A stretch of 40,218 nucleotides of DNA from an uncultured Fidelibacterota bacterium (GCA_913041325.1 CAJWHU010000002.1:1-40218); one strand, 5' to 3'. Numbered from the stretch's first letter, positions 7,992 to 16,954 are shown. The notes: generated by a model from the letters alone, not told the origin. A program made the numbers and translations.

Positions 7992-9187
7992 GGATCTAGT
8001 ATGTGTCCCATTTTGTTTTTTTTCGTCTTTAGGTACTGCTCATTTTCATTTCCAGGTTTTATAACTATTGGAATACGTTTCATAATTTTGAGCCCATGTC
8101 CCTCTAAGCCTATAAGTTTTTTAGGGTTATTTGTTAATACTGATAGTTTTGAGACTCCAAGGTCCTTTAATATTTGAGCACCAACACCGTAATCTCGGAG
8201 GTCTGGTTCAAAACCTAGTTCTTTGTTCGCTTCTACCGTATCCATTCCTTCCTCTTGGAGTTTATAAGCTTTGATTTTATGTTTTAGGCCTATCCCTCTT
8301 CCTTCCTGTCTCAGATACACGATTATACCTGACCTGTTATTATTTATAGCTTCAATAGCAGCATCCAATTGATTCCCGCAATCGCACCTCAACGAGTGAA
8401 AGATATCGCCGGTAAGACATTCAGAATGGACCCTGACCATGGCAGATTTAGATGAGATATAATCCCCTTTAGTTAGAGCTAAATGTGTTTTGTTATCAAA
8501 AAGACCTTCGTATAAGTGTAAGTCAAATTTACCAAATTTAGTAGGAAGTGTGATGCTTTCTACTCTTTGAACAAGTTTTCGCTTTTTTCGTAAATAACCT
8601 ATGAGATCTGCAATAGAGGATATCTTTAGTTTATGTTTTCTGGAAAATTTTTCAAGCTCATTTCCTCTGGCCATCGAACCATCATCTGCCATTATCTCGC
8701 AAATTACTCCGGATGGTTTTAATCCAGCTAATAATGACAGATCAATGCTAGCTTCAGTATGTCCTGCTCGCCTTAGAACGCCGCCATCCTTACCAACTAT
8801 GGGGAATATATGCCCTGGACGAGCAAGGTCTATTGCCTTCGCGTTATCATCTATCAAGGTTTTTATTGTTACTGATCTATCAAAGGCAGAGATCCCTGTA
8901 GTTGTATCTTTTTTTGCATCAACGCTTATAGTAAAATTAGTCTCATGTAAACTTGAATTACGTCTTTCCATTGGTTCAAGATCTAATTCATTTGCCCTTT
9001 GACTAGTTATAGAAACACAAATTAGCCCCCGACCTTCTTTGGCCATAAAATTAATTGACTTTGGATTTATTAGCTCTGACGCCACAAAAAGGTCGCCTTC
9101 GTTTTCACGGTCCTCGTTGTCGATTACAATTATAGGTCTCCCAATTTTTACGTCTTCTAGCACCGATTCGATTGAGCTAAGTTTCAC
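7988..9187 (-). CDS. ribBA: Bifunctional DHBP synthase / GTP cyclohydrolase II
   Basis: Supplies both precursors of riboflavin. Residues 1 to about 200 are 3,4-dihydroxy-2-butanone 4-phosphate synthase, seen from VIDNEDRENEGDLFVASE (about 21-38), RPGHIFPI and GHTEASIDLSLLAG. Residues about 205-399 are GTP cyclohydrolase II, with the zinc-binding C-x10-C-x-C pattern in CLTGDIFHSLRCDCG (about 257-271) and RQEGRGIGLKHKI. Both halves keep their key motifs, so both activities are expected. The start overlaps the ribE end by 11 bases and the stop overlaps ribH by 4, which supports a single transcript ribD-ribE-ribBA-ribH. The C terminus is ordinary for the fused family. Confidence 0.97.
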   Translation of the reverse strand: MKLSSIESVLEDVKIGRPIIVIDNEDRENEGDLFVASELINPKSINFMAKEGRGLICVSITSQRANELDLEPMERRNSSLHETNFTISVDAKKDTTTGISAFDRSVTIKTLIDDNAKAIDLARPGHIFPIVGKDGGVLRRAGHTEASIDLSLLAGLKPSGVICEIMADDGSMARGNELEKFSRKHKLKISSIADLIGYLRKKRKLVQRVESITLPTKFGKFDLHLYEGLFDNKTHLALTKGDYISSKSAMVRVHSECLTGDIFHSLRCDCGNQLDAAIEAINNNRSGIIVYLRQEGRGIGLKHKIKAYKLQEEGMDTVEANKELGFEPDLRDYGVGAQILKDLGVSKLSVLTNNPKKLIGLEGHGLKIMKRIPIVIKPGNENEQYLKTKKNKMGHILDP

Positions 9188-9776
9188 GATTACCTCCTAG
9201 GAAACTTTTTATATATTTTGCCATTATATCCACCTCAACATTAACAATATCACCAACTTTCTTACTATGCCAATTTGTAACATTTAAAGTATGTGGTATA
9301 AGGGCCACAGCAAAATAGGTTTCTGTCTTTTCAGCAACTGTTAAGCTTATACCATCTAAACAGATAGAGCCTTTGTGGACGATGTACTGATGGAGATTTT
9401 TTGGAATACTAAAGTGCCATAATGCAGAATCTTTATATGGTATAATTTTTTTGATTTCAACTGTGCTATCAACATGGCCTTGAACAAAGTGCCCTCCAAT
9501 TCTTGTGCTTGGCAAAAGAGATCTTTCAAGATTAATCGTAGTTTCTTCATCCCAATATTTTGCATTTGTCAATTTTATTGTCTCCTGAACGAGTTGAACA
9601 CTAAACATATTTTTATCGATTTCTACAACAGTTAGACATATTCCAGAGCATGAAACGCTATCATTTATCTTAAGGTCATGTAATATTTTATGGGCTTCAA
9701 CAGTAATGCTAAGACCATCTGGGATTACTTTCTTTTTTGTAATTAAACCAACTTCTTCTACAAGACCTGTAAACAT
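9177..9776 (-). CDS. ribE: Riboflavin synthase alpha chain
   Basis: Dismutates two molecules of dimethylribityllumazine to riboflavin plus the pyrimidine that is recycled. The 199 residues show the internal duplication of the family: MFTGLVEEVG, VSCSGICLTVVE and GHFVQGHVDST in the first half, then GSICLDGISLTVAE and the second barrel half ending NVEVDIMAKYIKSFL. The start codon ATG shares one base with the ribD stop (base 9776), a TAATG-type junction. In the Bacillus literature the same gene is called ribB or ribE. No flavin riboswitch precedes the operon, so control must be by another route or constitutive. Confidence 0.97.
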   Translation of the reverse strand: MFTGLVEEVGLITKKKVIPDGLSITVEAHKILHDLKINDSVSCSGICLTVVEIDKNMFSVQLVQETIKLTNAKYWDEETTINLERSLLPSTRIGGHFVQGHVDSTVEIKKIIPYKDSALWHFSIPKNLHQYIVHKGSICLDGISLTVAEKTETYFAVALIPHTLNVTNWHSKKVGDIVNVEVDIMAKYIKSFLGGNRET

Positions 9777-10783
9777 TATTCCTTTATATAGGTTATTTTT
9801 ATATCGTTTTCAAAATTTTCTACTTTATGAAGAGTTAATCCTAAATCTTTTTCTAGTGATGATTTATTATTGTAGAAGGATAGCCCCTCACCAATTATCT
9901 TTGGTGCATAATATACCTGTACTTCATCATAAAAATTACTATCAAAAAAGGTTGAAAAAGTAATGCCCCCTCCTTCAACTAATAATGTTTGAAGCGATTT
10001 TTCATACATTAAATCCAATATTGTCTTAATGTTATCTTTAGGGTCAGCACTAAGGTCTCGTTTCGGTATGATTATTGGATTATTTTCTAAAACATTGATT
10101 TTTGACTTTTCATTTTTAAAGCCTTTGAATAATAGAATTTTTGGATTCTTTCCAACTCCATGGCTGGTCAGTTTAGGATTGTCTTTGGTCACGGTGTTAT
10201 TGCCAACTAGTATTGCATCACAGGAGGATCTCAATTGATGCACTGCATTTCTAGATTTTTCATTTGTTATCCATTTAGAATGTCCATTTTTTTGTGCAAT
10301 GAATCCATCCATCGTAGACGCAATTTTTAAGATGACATACGGACGTTTTTTTTCATGAAAAGTAAAAAACCTTCTATTTATTTTGCGACATTCATCTTGA
10401 AGAATATTAACGTCAACTTTTATTCCTTTTGATCTAAGCGTATCTATACCGCCCTTGGCAGCAGGATTTGGGTCACTCGTACCAATGACTACTCTGGAAA
10501 AATTTTCTGGCTTTATTAAATCTGAACAAGGACTAGTTTTGCCTTTGTGGTTGCAGGGTTCAAGAGTAACATATAGTGTTGCTTCTGAAAACTGGGATTT
10601 TATATTTTTTATGACAGATGTTTCAGCATGCGGACCTCCAAAGAATTCATGATAACCTGAGGATAATATTTTATCATTACTGACAATTATAGCCCCGACA
10701 CGTGGGTTTGGAAATACTTTTGAACCCCCTTTTATTGCCTCTTCAATGGCTAATCTCATGAAGTAGCTGTCTGAATTACTCAT
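9776..10783 (-). CDS. ribD: Bifunctional riboflavin deaminase/reductase
   Basis: First gene of the rib operon. The N-terminal deaminase (residues 1 to about 145) has the zinc site HAE (52-54) and PCNHKGKTSPC (76-86). The remainder is the NADPH-dependent reductase, with VILKIASTMDGFIA, AILVGNNTVTKDNP and LLVEGGG. At 335 residues it is slightly shorter than the 360-370 common in other bacteria, mostly in the reductase part, but no motif is missing. The ATG at 10783 has no clear Shine-Dalgarno sequence. The 94 bases between it and the divergent acyl-CoA dehydrogenase gene must hold both promoters. I looked for the conserved FMN-riboswitch elements there and did not find them. Confidence 0.96.
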   Translation of the reverse strand: MSNSDSYFMRLAIEEAIKGGSKVFPNPRVGAIIVSNDKILSSGYHEFFGGPHAETSVIKNIKSQFSEATLYVTLEPCNHKGKTSPCSDLIKPENFSRVVIGTSDPNPAAKGGIDTLRSKGIKVDVNILQDECRKINRRFFTFHEKKRPYVILKIASTMDGFIAQKNGHSKWITNEKSRNAVHQLRSSCDAILVGNNTVTKDNPKLTSHGVGKNPKILLFKGFKNEKSKINVLENNPIIIPKRDLSADPKDNIKTILDLMYEKSLQTLLVEGGGITFSTFFDSNFYDEVQVYYAPKIIGEGLSFYNNKSSLEKDLGLTLHKVENFENDIKITYIKE

Positions 10784-10877
10784 AATACATGAAAATATAC
10801 TTATGTAAAAACAAGATTAAACGTTCGGTTTTTACCATAGTTTGTGTTTTAATTTCATACCTTAAATTAGGATAAAT

Positions 10878-12050
10878 ATGAAATCTTTTGGACCTGACTT
10901 TTACAATATAACTGAATTACTAACAGAGGAAGAGTTAATGATTCAAAAAACTGCTTATGAGTTTGTGCAGTCTGAGTTTATGCCAATCATCAACAAGCAC
11001 TATGAAAATTCTACATTCCCTCTCGATTTTGCTGCTAAGCTTGGGGACTTGGGTTTTATGGGAGCGTCTCTTCCTGAGGAATCATCTGGAGCTGGCGTTA
11101 GTAATGTTGCATATGGTCTAATTTTGCATGAGTTGGAGAGAGGTGATTCAGGTTTACGTTCTTTTGCCAGTGTGCAAGGTGCGCTTGTAATGTACCCTAT
11201 ACATGCATATGGGTCACCAGAGCAAAAAGAAAAGTGGCTACCAGGGTTAGGATCTGGTACAAAGATCGGGTGTTTTGGTTTAACTGAATCTAATTTTGGA
11301 TCAAACCCTGGAGGGATGGCTACTAGGTGTATGAGGGATGGTGACAATTGGATAATTAATGGCAGCAAAATGTGGATAACAAATGGATCATTAGCTGACG
11401 TCGCACTTGTTTGGGCTAGAGATGAAGATGGTATTGTGAGAGGATTTTTGCTAGAGAAAGGTCTTGATGGTTTTACTACGAGCGACATTCATGGGAAACT
11501 AAGTTTGAGAGCTTCAACCACCTCCGAGCTCGCTTTTTCTAATGTTTGTGTACCCGATTCTGCTAGACTACCCAATATTGAGGGTCTTAAAGGACCTTTA
11601 AGTTGCCTCACCCAGGCTAGGTATGGCATTGCCTGGGGTATGGTTGGTGCCGCTGTCGATTGTTATAATACCGCGTTGAATTATTCTAAAGAAAGGAAGC
11701 AGTTTTCTAAACCCATCGCTGGATACCAACTAACCCAGGCTAAGCTCGCCGATATGGTAACTAAAATCACTGAATCCCAATTAATGGTTTACAGGCTAGG
11801 AAGGCTCAAGGATGAGGGTAAAATGAAATTTCAGCAGGTATCAATGGCAAAAAGAAATAATTGTATGATGGCAAGAAATATTGCAAAAACTGCCAGAGAG
11901 ATTTTGGGTGGGAATGGTATAATGGAGGATTATTCCCCGATGAGGCACATGGCTAACATTGAATCAGTGTTTACCTATGAAGGCACCCATGAAATGCATA
12001 CATTAATTCTTGGGCAAGATGTTACAGGTATCGCATCATATGATTCTTGA
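10878..12050 (+). CDS. gcdH: Glutaryl-CoA dehydrogenase
   Basis: An FAD acyl-CoA dehydrogenase that oxidises and decarboxylates glutaryl-CoA to crotonyl-CoA in lysine, hydroxylysine and tryptophan breakdown. Over the 390 residues the subgroup-specific residues are present: GLRSFASVQ places an arginine at position 94, the one that binds the glutaryl carboxylate in the human enzyme, and the catalytic base is Glu368 in TYEGTHEMH. The family block GCFGLTESNFGSNPGGM and the C-terminal REILGGNGI are also seen. These residues separate it from short-chain and isovaleryl-CoA dehydrogenases. The gene stands alone, divergent from the rib operon, with a 34-base gap to the metallophosphoesterase. Its electron acceptor would be ETF, encoded at 32914-34632. 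Confidence 0.9.
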   Translation: MKSFGPDFYNITELLTEEELMIQKTAYEFVQSEFMPIINKHYENSTFPLDFAAKLGDLGFMGASLPEESSGAGVSNVAYGLILHELERGDSGLRSFASVQGALVMYPIHAYGSPEQKEKWLPGLGSGTKIGCFGLTESNFGSNPGGMATRCMRDGDNWIINGSKMWITNGSLADVALVWARDEDGIVRGFLLEKGLDGFTTSDIHGKLSLRASTTSELAFSNVCVPDSARLPNIEGLKGPLSCLTQARYGIAWGMVGAAVDCYNTALNYSKERKQFSKPIAGYQLTQAKLADMVTKITESQLMVYRLGRLKDEGKMKFQQVSMAKRNNCMMARNIAKTAREILGGNGIMEDYSPMRHMANIESVFTYEGTHEMHTLILGQDVTGIASYDS

Positions 12051-12084
12051 AAGCCCAAGTTCAAATTAAAATATATTTCGATTA

Positions 12085-13242
12085 ATGTTTTTCGTAATAG
12101 CCCTAGGTATTTTGTGGTTGATTCATGGATACGTGGCTATAAGAACATTACCAGCTTTTGGTATTTCACCAACATATCTTAACTGGGTATATTTTTTAAT
12201 CTTCCTACTTAGTATGCTTCCCTTATTGCCAATCTTGCTACGATATACTGGCAATGAAGCAAGAATTATAGATCGAATATCTTTTGTTGGGTACACAAGT
12301 TTAGGATTTTTTGTCTTATCTTTTATGATTCTCATTTTTAAAGATCTCTTCTTACAGGTTGTAGAGGCATGCGAATACCTATTTAGATCCCAGAACATTG
12401 TTGATAATTCAAAAAGAACTTTTATCAAAAAAAGCCTGAGTATTGGAGCAATTGGTATCTCAAGTTCGGGAACTATTTATGGCTTCTATTCATCTAGAAA
12501 AGGACCAACCGTTATTGAACAAGATATTTTTATTAAAAATTTACCCGCAAGCTATGAAAATTTTACCATTGCCCAGATTTCTGATATGCATGTGGGACCG
12601 ACAATCAAAAAAAAATATGTTGAGGTGGTGCAAAAAAAGGTTGAAAACATAAATCCCAATCTTATCGCGGTCACTGGTGATCTTGTCGATGGCTCCGTAA
12701 AACACCTTTCCAAAGACTTAGAACCTTTTAAGGACATGATTGCAGAATATGGAACGTTTTTTGTAACAGGAAATCATGAATACTATTCCGGAGTAGATAC
12801 ATGGCTAGAGGAGACTGACCGACTTGGCATGATAAACCTCATAAATGAAAATAAGGTACTATCTAAAGGAGGTGAAAATATTGCTATAGTAGGCATTACG
12901 GATTTCAGAGCTCACCAAATTAAAAGTGAACACAGATCTAGCCCTAAAAAAGCGATTAATAATCTCGATGCGGGTATGACAAAGATTATGTTAGCACACC
13001 AACCTAACAGTATCTACTCTGTGCACGATGCAGGCGTTGATCTTCAATTATCAGGCCACACTCATGGCGGACAATTCTGGCCCTTTCATTATCCTACGAA
13101 GTTGGCTAATGCGTATCTCGCGGGTCATTACAATCACCATGGTACACAAATATACGTCAACAGGGGTACAGGATACTGGGGACCTCCATTGAGATTGGGT
13201 GTGCCAGCTGAGATAACTGTAATTCGATTGAAAAAAGACTAA
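12085..13242 (+). CDS. Membrane-anchored metallophosphoesterase, YkuE-like
   Basis: A 385-residue protein with about three hydrophobic segments in the first 100 residues (around 1-18, 31-52 and 68-92) and a further short hydrophobic stretch around 115-132, then a calcineurin-like phosphoesterase domain. The dimetal motifs are in order: ISDMHVG (D-x-H), VTGDLVDG (G-D), VTGNHEYY (G-N-H-E), AHQPNS and LSGHTHGGQFWP (G-H-x-H). This layout is that of the YkuE/YaeI-type phosphodiesterases, some of which act on lipid or cell-envelope substrates. The actual substrate is not readable. It follows gcdH by 34 bases and converges on the DUF3050 gene with 8 bases between stops. The topology suggests the catalytic domain sits at the membrane surface. 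Confidence 0.85.
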   Translation: MFFVIALGILWLIHGYVAIRTLPAFGISPTYLNWVYFLIFLLSMLPLLPILLRYTGNEARIIDRISFVGYTSLGFFVLSFMILIFKDLFLQVVEACEYLFRSQNIVDNSKRTFIKKSLSIGAIGISSSGTIYGFYSSRKGPTVIEQDIFIKNLPASYENFTIAQISDMHVGPTIKKKYVEVVQKKVENINPNLIAVTGDLVDGSVKHLSKDLEPFKDMIAEYGTFFVTGNHEYYSGVDTWLEETDRLGMINLINENKVLSKGGENIAIVGITDFRAHQIKSEHRSSPKKAINNLDAGMTKIMLAHQPNSIYSVHDAGVDLQLSGHTHGGQFWPFHYPTKLANAYLAGHYNHHGTQIYVNRGTGYWGPPLRLGVPAEITVIRLKKD

Positions 13243-13250
13243 TTAGTGGT

Positions 13251-14033
13251 TCAAATTGCTAACCTGGGTTTAGACCTAGCATTTAAAATACTATAAATTG
13301 TATCCCATAGCTGTATTCTCTTCTTTAGGCAATCCTCAGCAGTTTTCAAAGCTTCTTCCCATTTGTGGTCGTTATTTTCACATAATTCTTCTGTCATCTT
13401 CCTAGAAATAGGCCCGTGTAAGTCGCCATCGACTTCTATATGTCTTTCTAAATAATATCGTAACTTGTTGTAACGCCTATTGTCAGGGTCTATGTTATCC
13501 AATATTCCCATAAATATTTCAGGAATTATGTCTTCTCTTCCATATGTAAAGGCAGAGGCTATGCAATGAGGTTTGCCACTTTTTATTACTTTAAAAGTCA
13601 ACTTTGTAAATTCCTTAACACCTTCATTTATCTTCAAACTATCCAAACATTTGGAAACATCATCTATGGATTTGACAGAACGTATGAAAAGATTAATTTC
13701 TGCTTTATTTGCGTTTACTTGTTCCATCGCATCAAGATACATCTCGAAGTGGCTCATTGGCTCACCAATTTCATTTAAATCACTTTCTTCTCCATGCACT
13801 ATTTCATTAATAAATCTTGCAACAGTTGTGTTTCTGTTTGGTAGCCACGGCACTGAGGTGCAGGTTAGCTTACTTTGTAATGATTTTAAAAGAGACATGA
13901 AGTCCCATACAGCGTATACATGGTTTTCCATGAATAATTGTATATCATCTAAAGATTTCATAGAACTGTAGAGAATGTGATTCTTCAGTTCATTCTTTAA
14001 AGGACCTATTCTATTATCTATATCGTATTTCAT
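13251..14033 (-). CDS. DUF3050 family protein, heme-oxygenase-like fold
   Basis: With the ATG at 14033 the protein has 260 residues; an upstream TTG at 14081 would add 16 residues not expected in the family. It is almost entirely helical and resembles DUF3050, a heme-oxygenase-like family that includes MgoB of the mangotoxin/leudiazen gene clusters. Candidate metal ligands sit in helices: His38 in ENHVYAVWDF, Glu77-Asp85 in NEIVHGEESD, His95 in MSHFEMY, Glu167/Glu172 in YGREDIIPEIF, and a helical H-x3-D-x3-H at His198, Asp202, His206 in LERHIEVDGDLHG. That pattern is compatible with a diiron oxidase of the HDO superfamily. No cofactor or substrate can be assigned. It is the last gene of the 17673-13251 cluster, 25 bases after birA. 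Confidence 0.75.
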   Translation of the reverse strand: MKYDIDNRIGPLKNELKNHILYSSMKSLDDIQLFMENHVYAVWDFMSLLKSLQSKLTCTSVPWLPNRNTTVARFINEIVHGEESDLNEIGEPMSHFEMYLDAMEQVNANKAEINLFIRSVKSIDDVSKCLDSLKINEGVKEFTKLTFKVIKSGKPHCIASAFTYGREDIIPEIFMGILDNIDPDNRRYNKLRYYLERHIEVDGDLHGPISRKMTEELCENNDHKWEEALKTAEDCLKKRIQLWDTIYSILNARSKPRLAI

Positions 14034-14106
14034 GGTAAAATTTACCTTATAAAAACATCCTATTTCTATAAGAACAGACAACTATACTCTAATTTTTTAA
14101 AATAAA

Positions 14107-14871
14107 CTAAGAGATGTTAAAGTTAATTGAGCCAAAGGTTTCAATTTTCCCATTAATATCTAAAATTGCATGGCCTTTTTCATTTAGTCCTTTAAAAATC
14201 CCGCTATATTTAGTTTGTTTGTGGCTAAAAGACACTTCTCTGTTTAGGTGAAAGCAATAATCACTCCAGGATGTAACAACCGATTTTAAATCATGCAGGA
14301 CCCGTTCAAAGTAAGTTGTAAAAATAGCACACACTAATTCTCTCTGAATGGTGTTACCTGTGTTTATAAAAATACTACTAGCATCCGGTCTAATTTCTTT
14401 AGGAAAATCATTATCTGTCTCATTTACATTTAGACCAATTCCAACAACCATTGAATTTATCAAGTTATTTGACACTCTTGATTCGCAAAGAATACCTCCA
14501 CACTTTTTATCCTCGATAAAAATATCATTTGGCCATTTAAGTTTTGGGTTCATCCCACGATTTTGTAGTGCCTTCACCATAGCCACTCCAGCAACCAGAG
14601 GTATCAACTCGGCATCTTCTATTTTCATGGGTTTAATTAAAACTATAGACATTGCCAGACCTTTACTCGGGCTCATGAACCAAGTATTTCCTCTCCTGCC
14701 CTTTCCATTAGTTTGATTATCTGTGATAACAATCATGCCATGCGAGGCGGACTTTTCATCGATTAATTCCCATGATTCAAGATTTGTAGATTCAAGGCGC
14801 TGGTAGTATGCTATTTCCTTGCCAAATGTTTTTGTTCTCAAGTTTGTTGTAATGAGATTGGTGAAAATCAT
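14107..14871 (-). CDS. birA: Biotin--[acetyl-CoA-carboxylase] ligase
   Basis: Attaches biotin to the lysine of biotin carboxyl carrier domains through biotinyl-AMP. The family signature is visible as NGKGRRGNTW (around residues 54-64), followed by GLAMSIVL and the KWPNDIFIEDKKCGGILCE block that binds ATP and biotin. The 254-residue length and the absence of an N-terminal helix-turn-helix make this the monofunctional group I type, which does not repress biotin genes. It lies 2 bases downstream of the PAP2-like gene in the same direction as the methylmalonyl-CoA mutase gene. The combination fits propionyl-CoA metabolism, because propionyl-CoA carboxylase needs biotin, although no carboxylase gene is in the window. 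Confidence 0.95.
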   Translation of the reverse strand: MIFTNLITTNLRTKTFGKEIAYYQRLESTNLESWELIDEKSASHGMIVITDNQTNGKGRRGNTWFMSPSKGLAMSIVLIKPMKIEDAELIPLVAGVAMVKALQNRGMNPKLKWPNDIFIEDKKCGGILCESRVSNNLINSMVVGIGLNVNETDNDFPKEIRPDASSIFINTGNTIQRELVCAIFTTYFERVLHDLKSVVTSWSDYCFHLNREVSFSHKQTKYSGIFKGLNEKGHAILDINGKIETFGSINFNIS

Positions 14872-14873
14872 CT

Positions 14874-15449
14874 TTATAAAAATAGATAACTCAATTCAAG
14901 ATAGGCCAATATTATTGCTAAAGCAGTTCCTGCTATTACCTGGGCTACCGTATGCGCGCCTAATCTAACTCTAGAAATAGCGATAATGAAAATGGTTATA
15001 GCCATTAAAATAGGGAACTTATATCCATGTATCCAAAGCGCTACTACAGGGCCTCCTATACCTACCAAATGTATTGAAATTTTCCAGTACTTTGTAATCG
15101 TCCAAACAATTGCTGTGTTAAGCGCATAACAAAACATTAATCCTTGTACTATAGGAGGTGCGCCAACGATGTAGAGTAATATAAATCCTAAGGAATTAAA
15201 GATACATGCGATTGCGAGAAGTTCAACACGTTCTTCCCTAATTGGAGTATCTATACTTATAATTTTACCAATGTTTTTATAATGTAAAATTGTGACCATT
15301 GGAAAGAACGTTGCAAAAGTTGCAGCAATTATAAAATGTACATGATCTGAAAAGTAGATTAAATCACTATAGATTATTATAGCAAAAGTCGCGAGTGCAA
15401 CTAGTAAAGGATTAAAAAGAGCTGATATGCCAAAATATACTTTATGCAA
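14874..15449 (-). CDS. PAP2-like multi-spanning membrane protein
   Basis: A 191-residue hydrophobic protein with about six membrane helices. Near the C terminus it has SRVRLGAHTVAQ, which matches the third phosphatase motif S-R-x5-H-x3-D except that the last aspartate is glutamine. ISIH earlier in the chain sits where P-S-G-H is expected. The arginine and both histidines of the PAP2 active site are therefore kept, while supporting residues have changed. The only plausible start in frame is a TTG at 15449; no ATG lies between it and the mutase stop. It could be a lipid or polyprenyl phosphatase or a non-enzymatic relative. The neighbours (mutase upstream by 17 bases, birA downstream by 2) do not explain it. 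Confidence 0.6.
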   Translation of the reverse strand: MHKVYFGISALFNPLLVALATFAIIIYSDLIYFSDHVHFIIAATFATFFPMVTILHYKNIGKIISIDTPIREERVELLAIACIFNSLGFILLYIVGAPPIVQGLMFCYALNTAIVWTITKYWKISIHLVGIGGPVVALWIHGYKFPILMAITIFIIAISRVRLGAHTVAQVIAGTALAIILAYLELSYLFL

Positions 15450-15466
15450 ATGGTGGCCTGCTAGTA

Positions 15467-16954
15467 CTAATATTCACCAAAGACTGACCGTAAAGTATTT
15501 GCTACTTCACCTAACGAGCATCTATTTCTTACGGAATTAATAATGTAAGGCATGACGTTATGATTACCCAGTACCGCTTTTTTTAGTTCATCTAGAGTTT
15601 CATTAACCTTGCTATTATTACGTTTAAGTTTATATGCTTTCAAATTAGCTATTTGTGCCGCTGTTTTATTAACATCAATTTTGTGTATTTCTTGTTCATA
15701 CTCTTCTTCTTTTTCAATATGAGCATTTAACCCTACAACCAGTTCTTTATTGCTATCGATATCTTTTTGATTTTGGTAAGCGCTCTTGGTTATTTCATTC
15801 TCAATGTAGCCTGTCTCTATAGCTTTAATAGCTCCGCCCATGTTATCAATTTTTTCAATTAGTTTTATAGCGTTTTCAAAATATTCTTGGGTTATTTTTT
15901 CTATAATATAGCTACCGCCGAATGGATCAGGATATTTAGTTACTCCGCTTTCTAGAGCAATGATTTGTTGAGTGCGTAGAGCTGTCTTTGCGGCTTGCTC
16001 TGATGGAAGCGCAAGAGCCTCATCTTTGCTGTTTGTGTGCAGCGATTGAGTTCCGCCTAGAACTGCCGATAATGCTTGAATAGTAGTCCTAACAATATTG
16101 TTATCTAACTGGCTGGAAGTAAGAGTTGATCCGCCAGTTTGAGTGTGGAATCTGCAAAATAATGCCTTTTCATTTTTAACAGAGAAACGATTTCTCATTA
16201 TCGTTGCCCATATTTTTCGGGCTGCTCTAAATTTTGCAATCTCTTCGATAAACCCATTGTGTGCATTGAAAAAAAAAGACATTCTAGTTCCGAAATTATT
16301 TGGATCTAGTCCTCTGTCAATAGCTGATTGAACATAAGAAATTGCATTCGAGAAAGTGAAAGCCAGCTCTTGTTCTGCTGTACTACCTGCTTCTCTAATA
16401 TGATAACCAGATACTGAGATAGGGTTAAAGTTTGGCACGTGGTTATCACAAAATTCCATGACATCTGCCACTAATTTCATAGATGCTTTTGGTGGGTAAA
16501 TATATGTTCCACGGGCAGAATATTCCTTAAGAATATCGTTTTGAATAGTTCCGCTAATTTGATTAAGCATTGTTCCTTTTTTTTCTGCAGTGACGATATA
16601 GAACGCAAGCAAAATTGGTGCAGTTGCATTTATTGTCATGGATGTTGAAACCTTATCTAAATCTATATCTTTGAAAAGATTTTGCATATCATCTAGAATT
16701 GAAATGGGAACTCCAACTTTTCCAACCTCGCCAGTAGACATTGGGTCATCAGAATCATATCCAATCTGGGTTGGCAAATCAAATGCTACTGAGAGTCCTG
16801 TAACACCACCGTTTAGCAGTTTGATAAATCGCTTATTTGTTTCCTCTGAATTTGTAAAGCCAGCGTATTGCCGCATGGTCCAAATCTTTTTTTTATACAT
16901 CTGCTTGTAAAGACCTCGCGCATATGGGTATTGACCAGGCTTTTCTCTTTTCAT
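15467..16954 (-). CDS. mcmA1: Methylmalonyl-CoA mutase, large (catalytic) subunit
   Basis: Adenosylcobalamin-dependent interconversion of methylmalonyl-CoA and succinyl-CoA. This 495-residue protein is the substrate-binding barrel only and has no C-terminal B12-binding domain, as in two-subunit mutases. Family blocks are TMRQYAGF (Tyr30), GLSVAFDLPTQIGYDSDDP, GTIQNDILKEY, SGYHIREAGSTA, TRMSFFFNAHNG (Arg224), RFHTQTGGSTLT and GGTQSLHTNS. The tyrosine of RQYAGF and the arginine before SFFF are those that distinguish methylmalonyl-CoA from isobutyryl-CoA mutases, where they are Phe and Gln. Its ATG overlaps the stop of the TerB/DnaJ gene (16951-16954). The small cobalamin-binding subunit is not in the window and must be encoded elsewhere. 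Confidence 0.93.
   Translation of the reverse strand: MKREKPGQYPYARGLYKQMYKKKIWTMRQYAGFTNSEETNKRFIKLLNGGVTGLSVAFDLPTQIGYDSDDPMSTGEVGKVGVPISILDDMQNLFKDIDLDKVSTSMTINATAPILLAFYIVTAEKKGTMLNQISGTIQNDILKEYSARGTYIYPPKASMKLVADVMEFCDNHVPNFNPISVSGYHIREAGSTAEQELAFTFSNAISYVQSAIDRGLDPNNFGTRMSFFFNAHNGFIEEIAKFRAARKIWATIMRNRFSVKNEKALFCRFHTQTGGSTLTSSQLDNNIVRTTIQALSAVLGGTQSLHTNSKDEALALPSEQAAKTALRTQQIIALESGVTKYPDPFGGSYIIEKITQEYFENAIKLIEKIDNMGGAIKAIETGYIENEITKSAYQNQKDIDSNKELVVGLNAHIEKEEEYEQEIHKIDVNKTAAQIANLKAYKLKRNNSKVNETLDELKKAVLGNHNVMPYIINSVRNRCSLGEVANTLRSVFGEY

Noticed and set aside
8601..9002. 133-codon open frame on the plus strand inside ribBA
   Set aside because: Antisense shadow of a conserved bifunctional enzyme; no start context or protein features.
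10784..10877. Possible FMN riboswitch before ribD
   Set aside because: The leader is only 94 bases to the divergent gene and contains none of the conserved RFN core segments that I could find by eye.
11000..11488. 162-codon open frame on the minus strand inside glutaryl-CoA dehydrogenase
   Set aside because: The proline/serine-rich product has no recognisable features, and the sense strand encodes a fully conserved enzyme.
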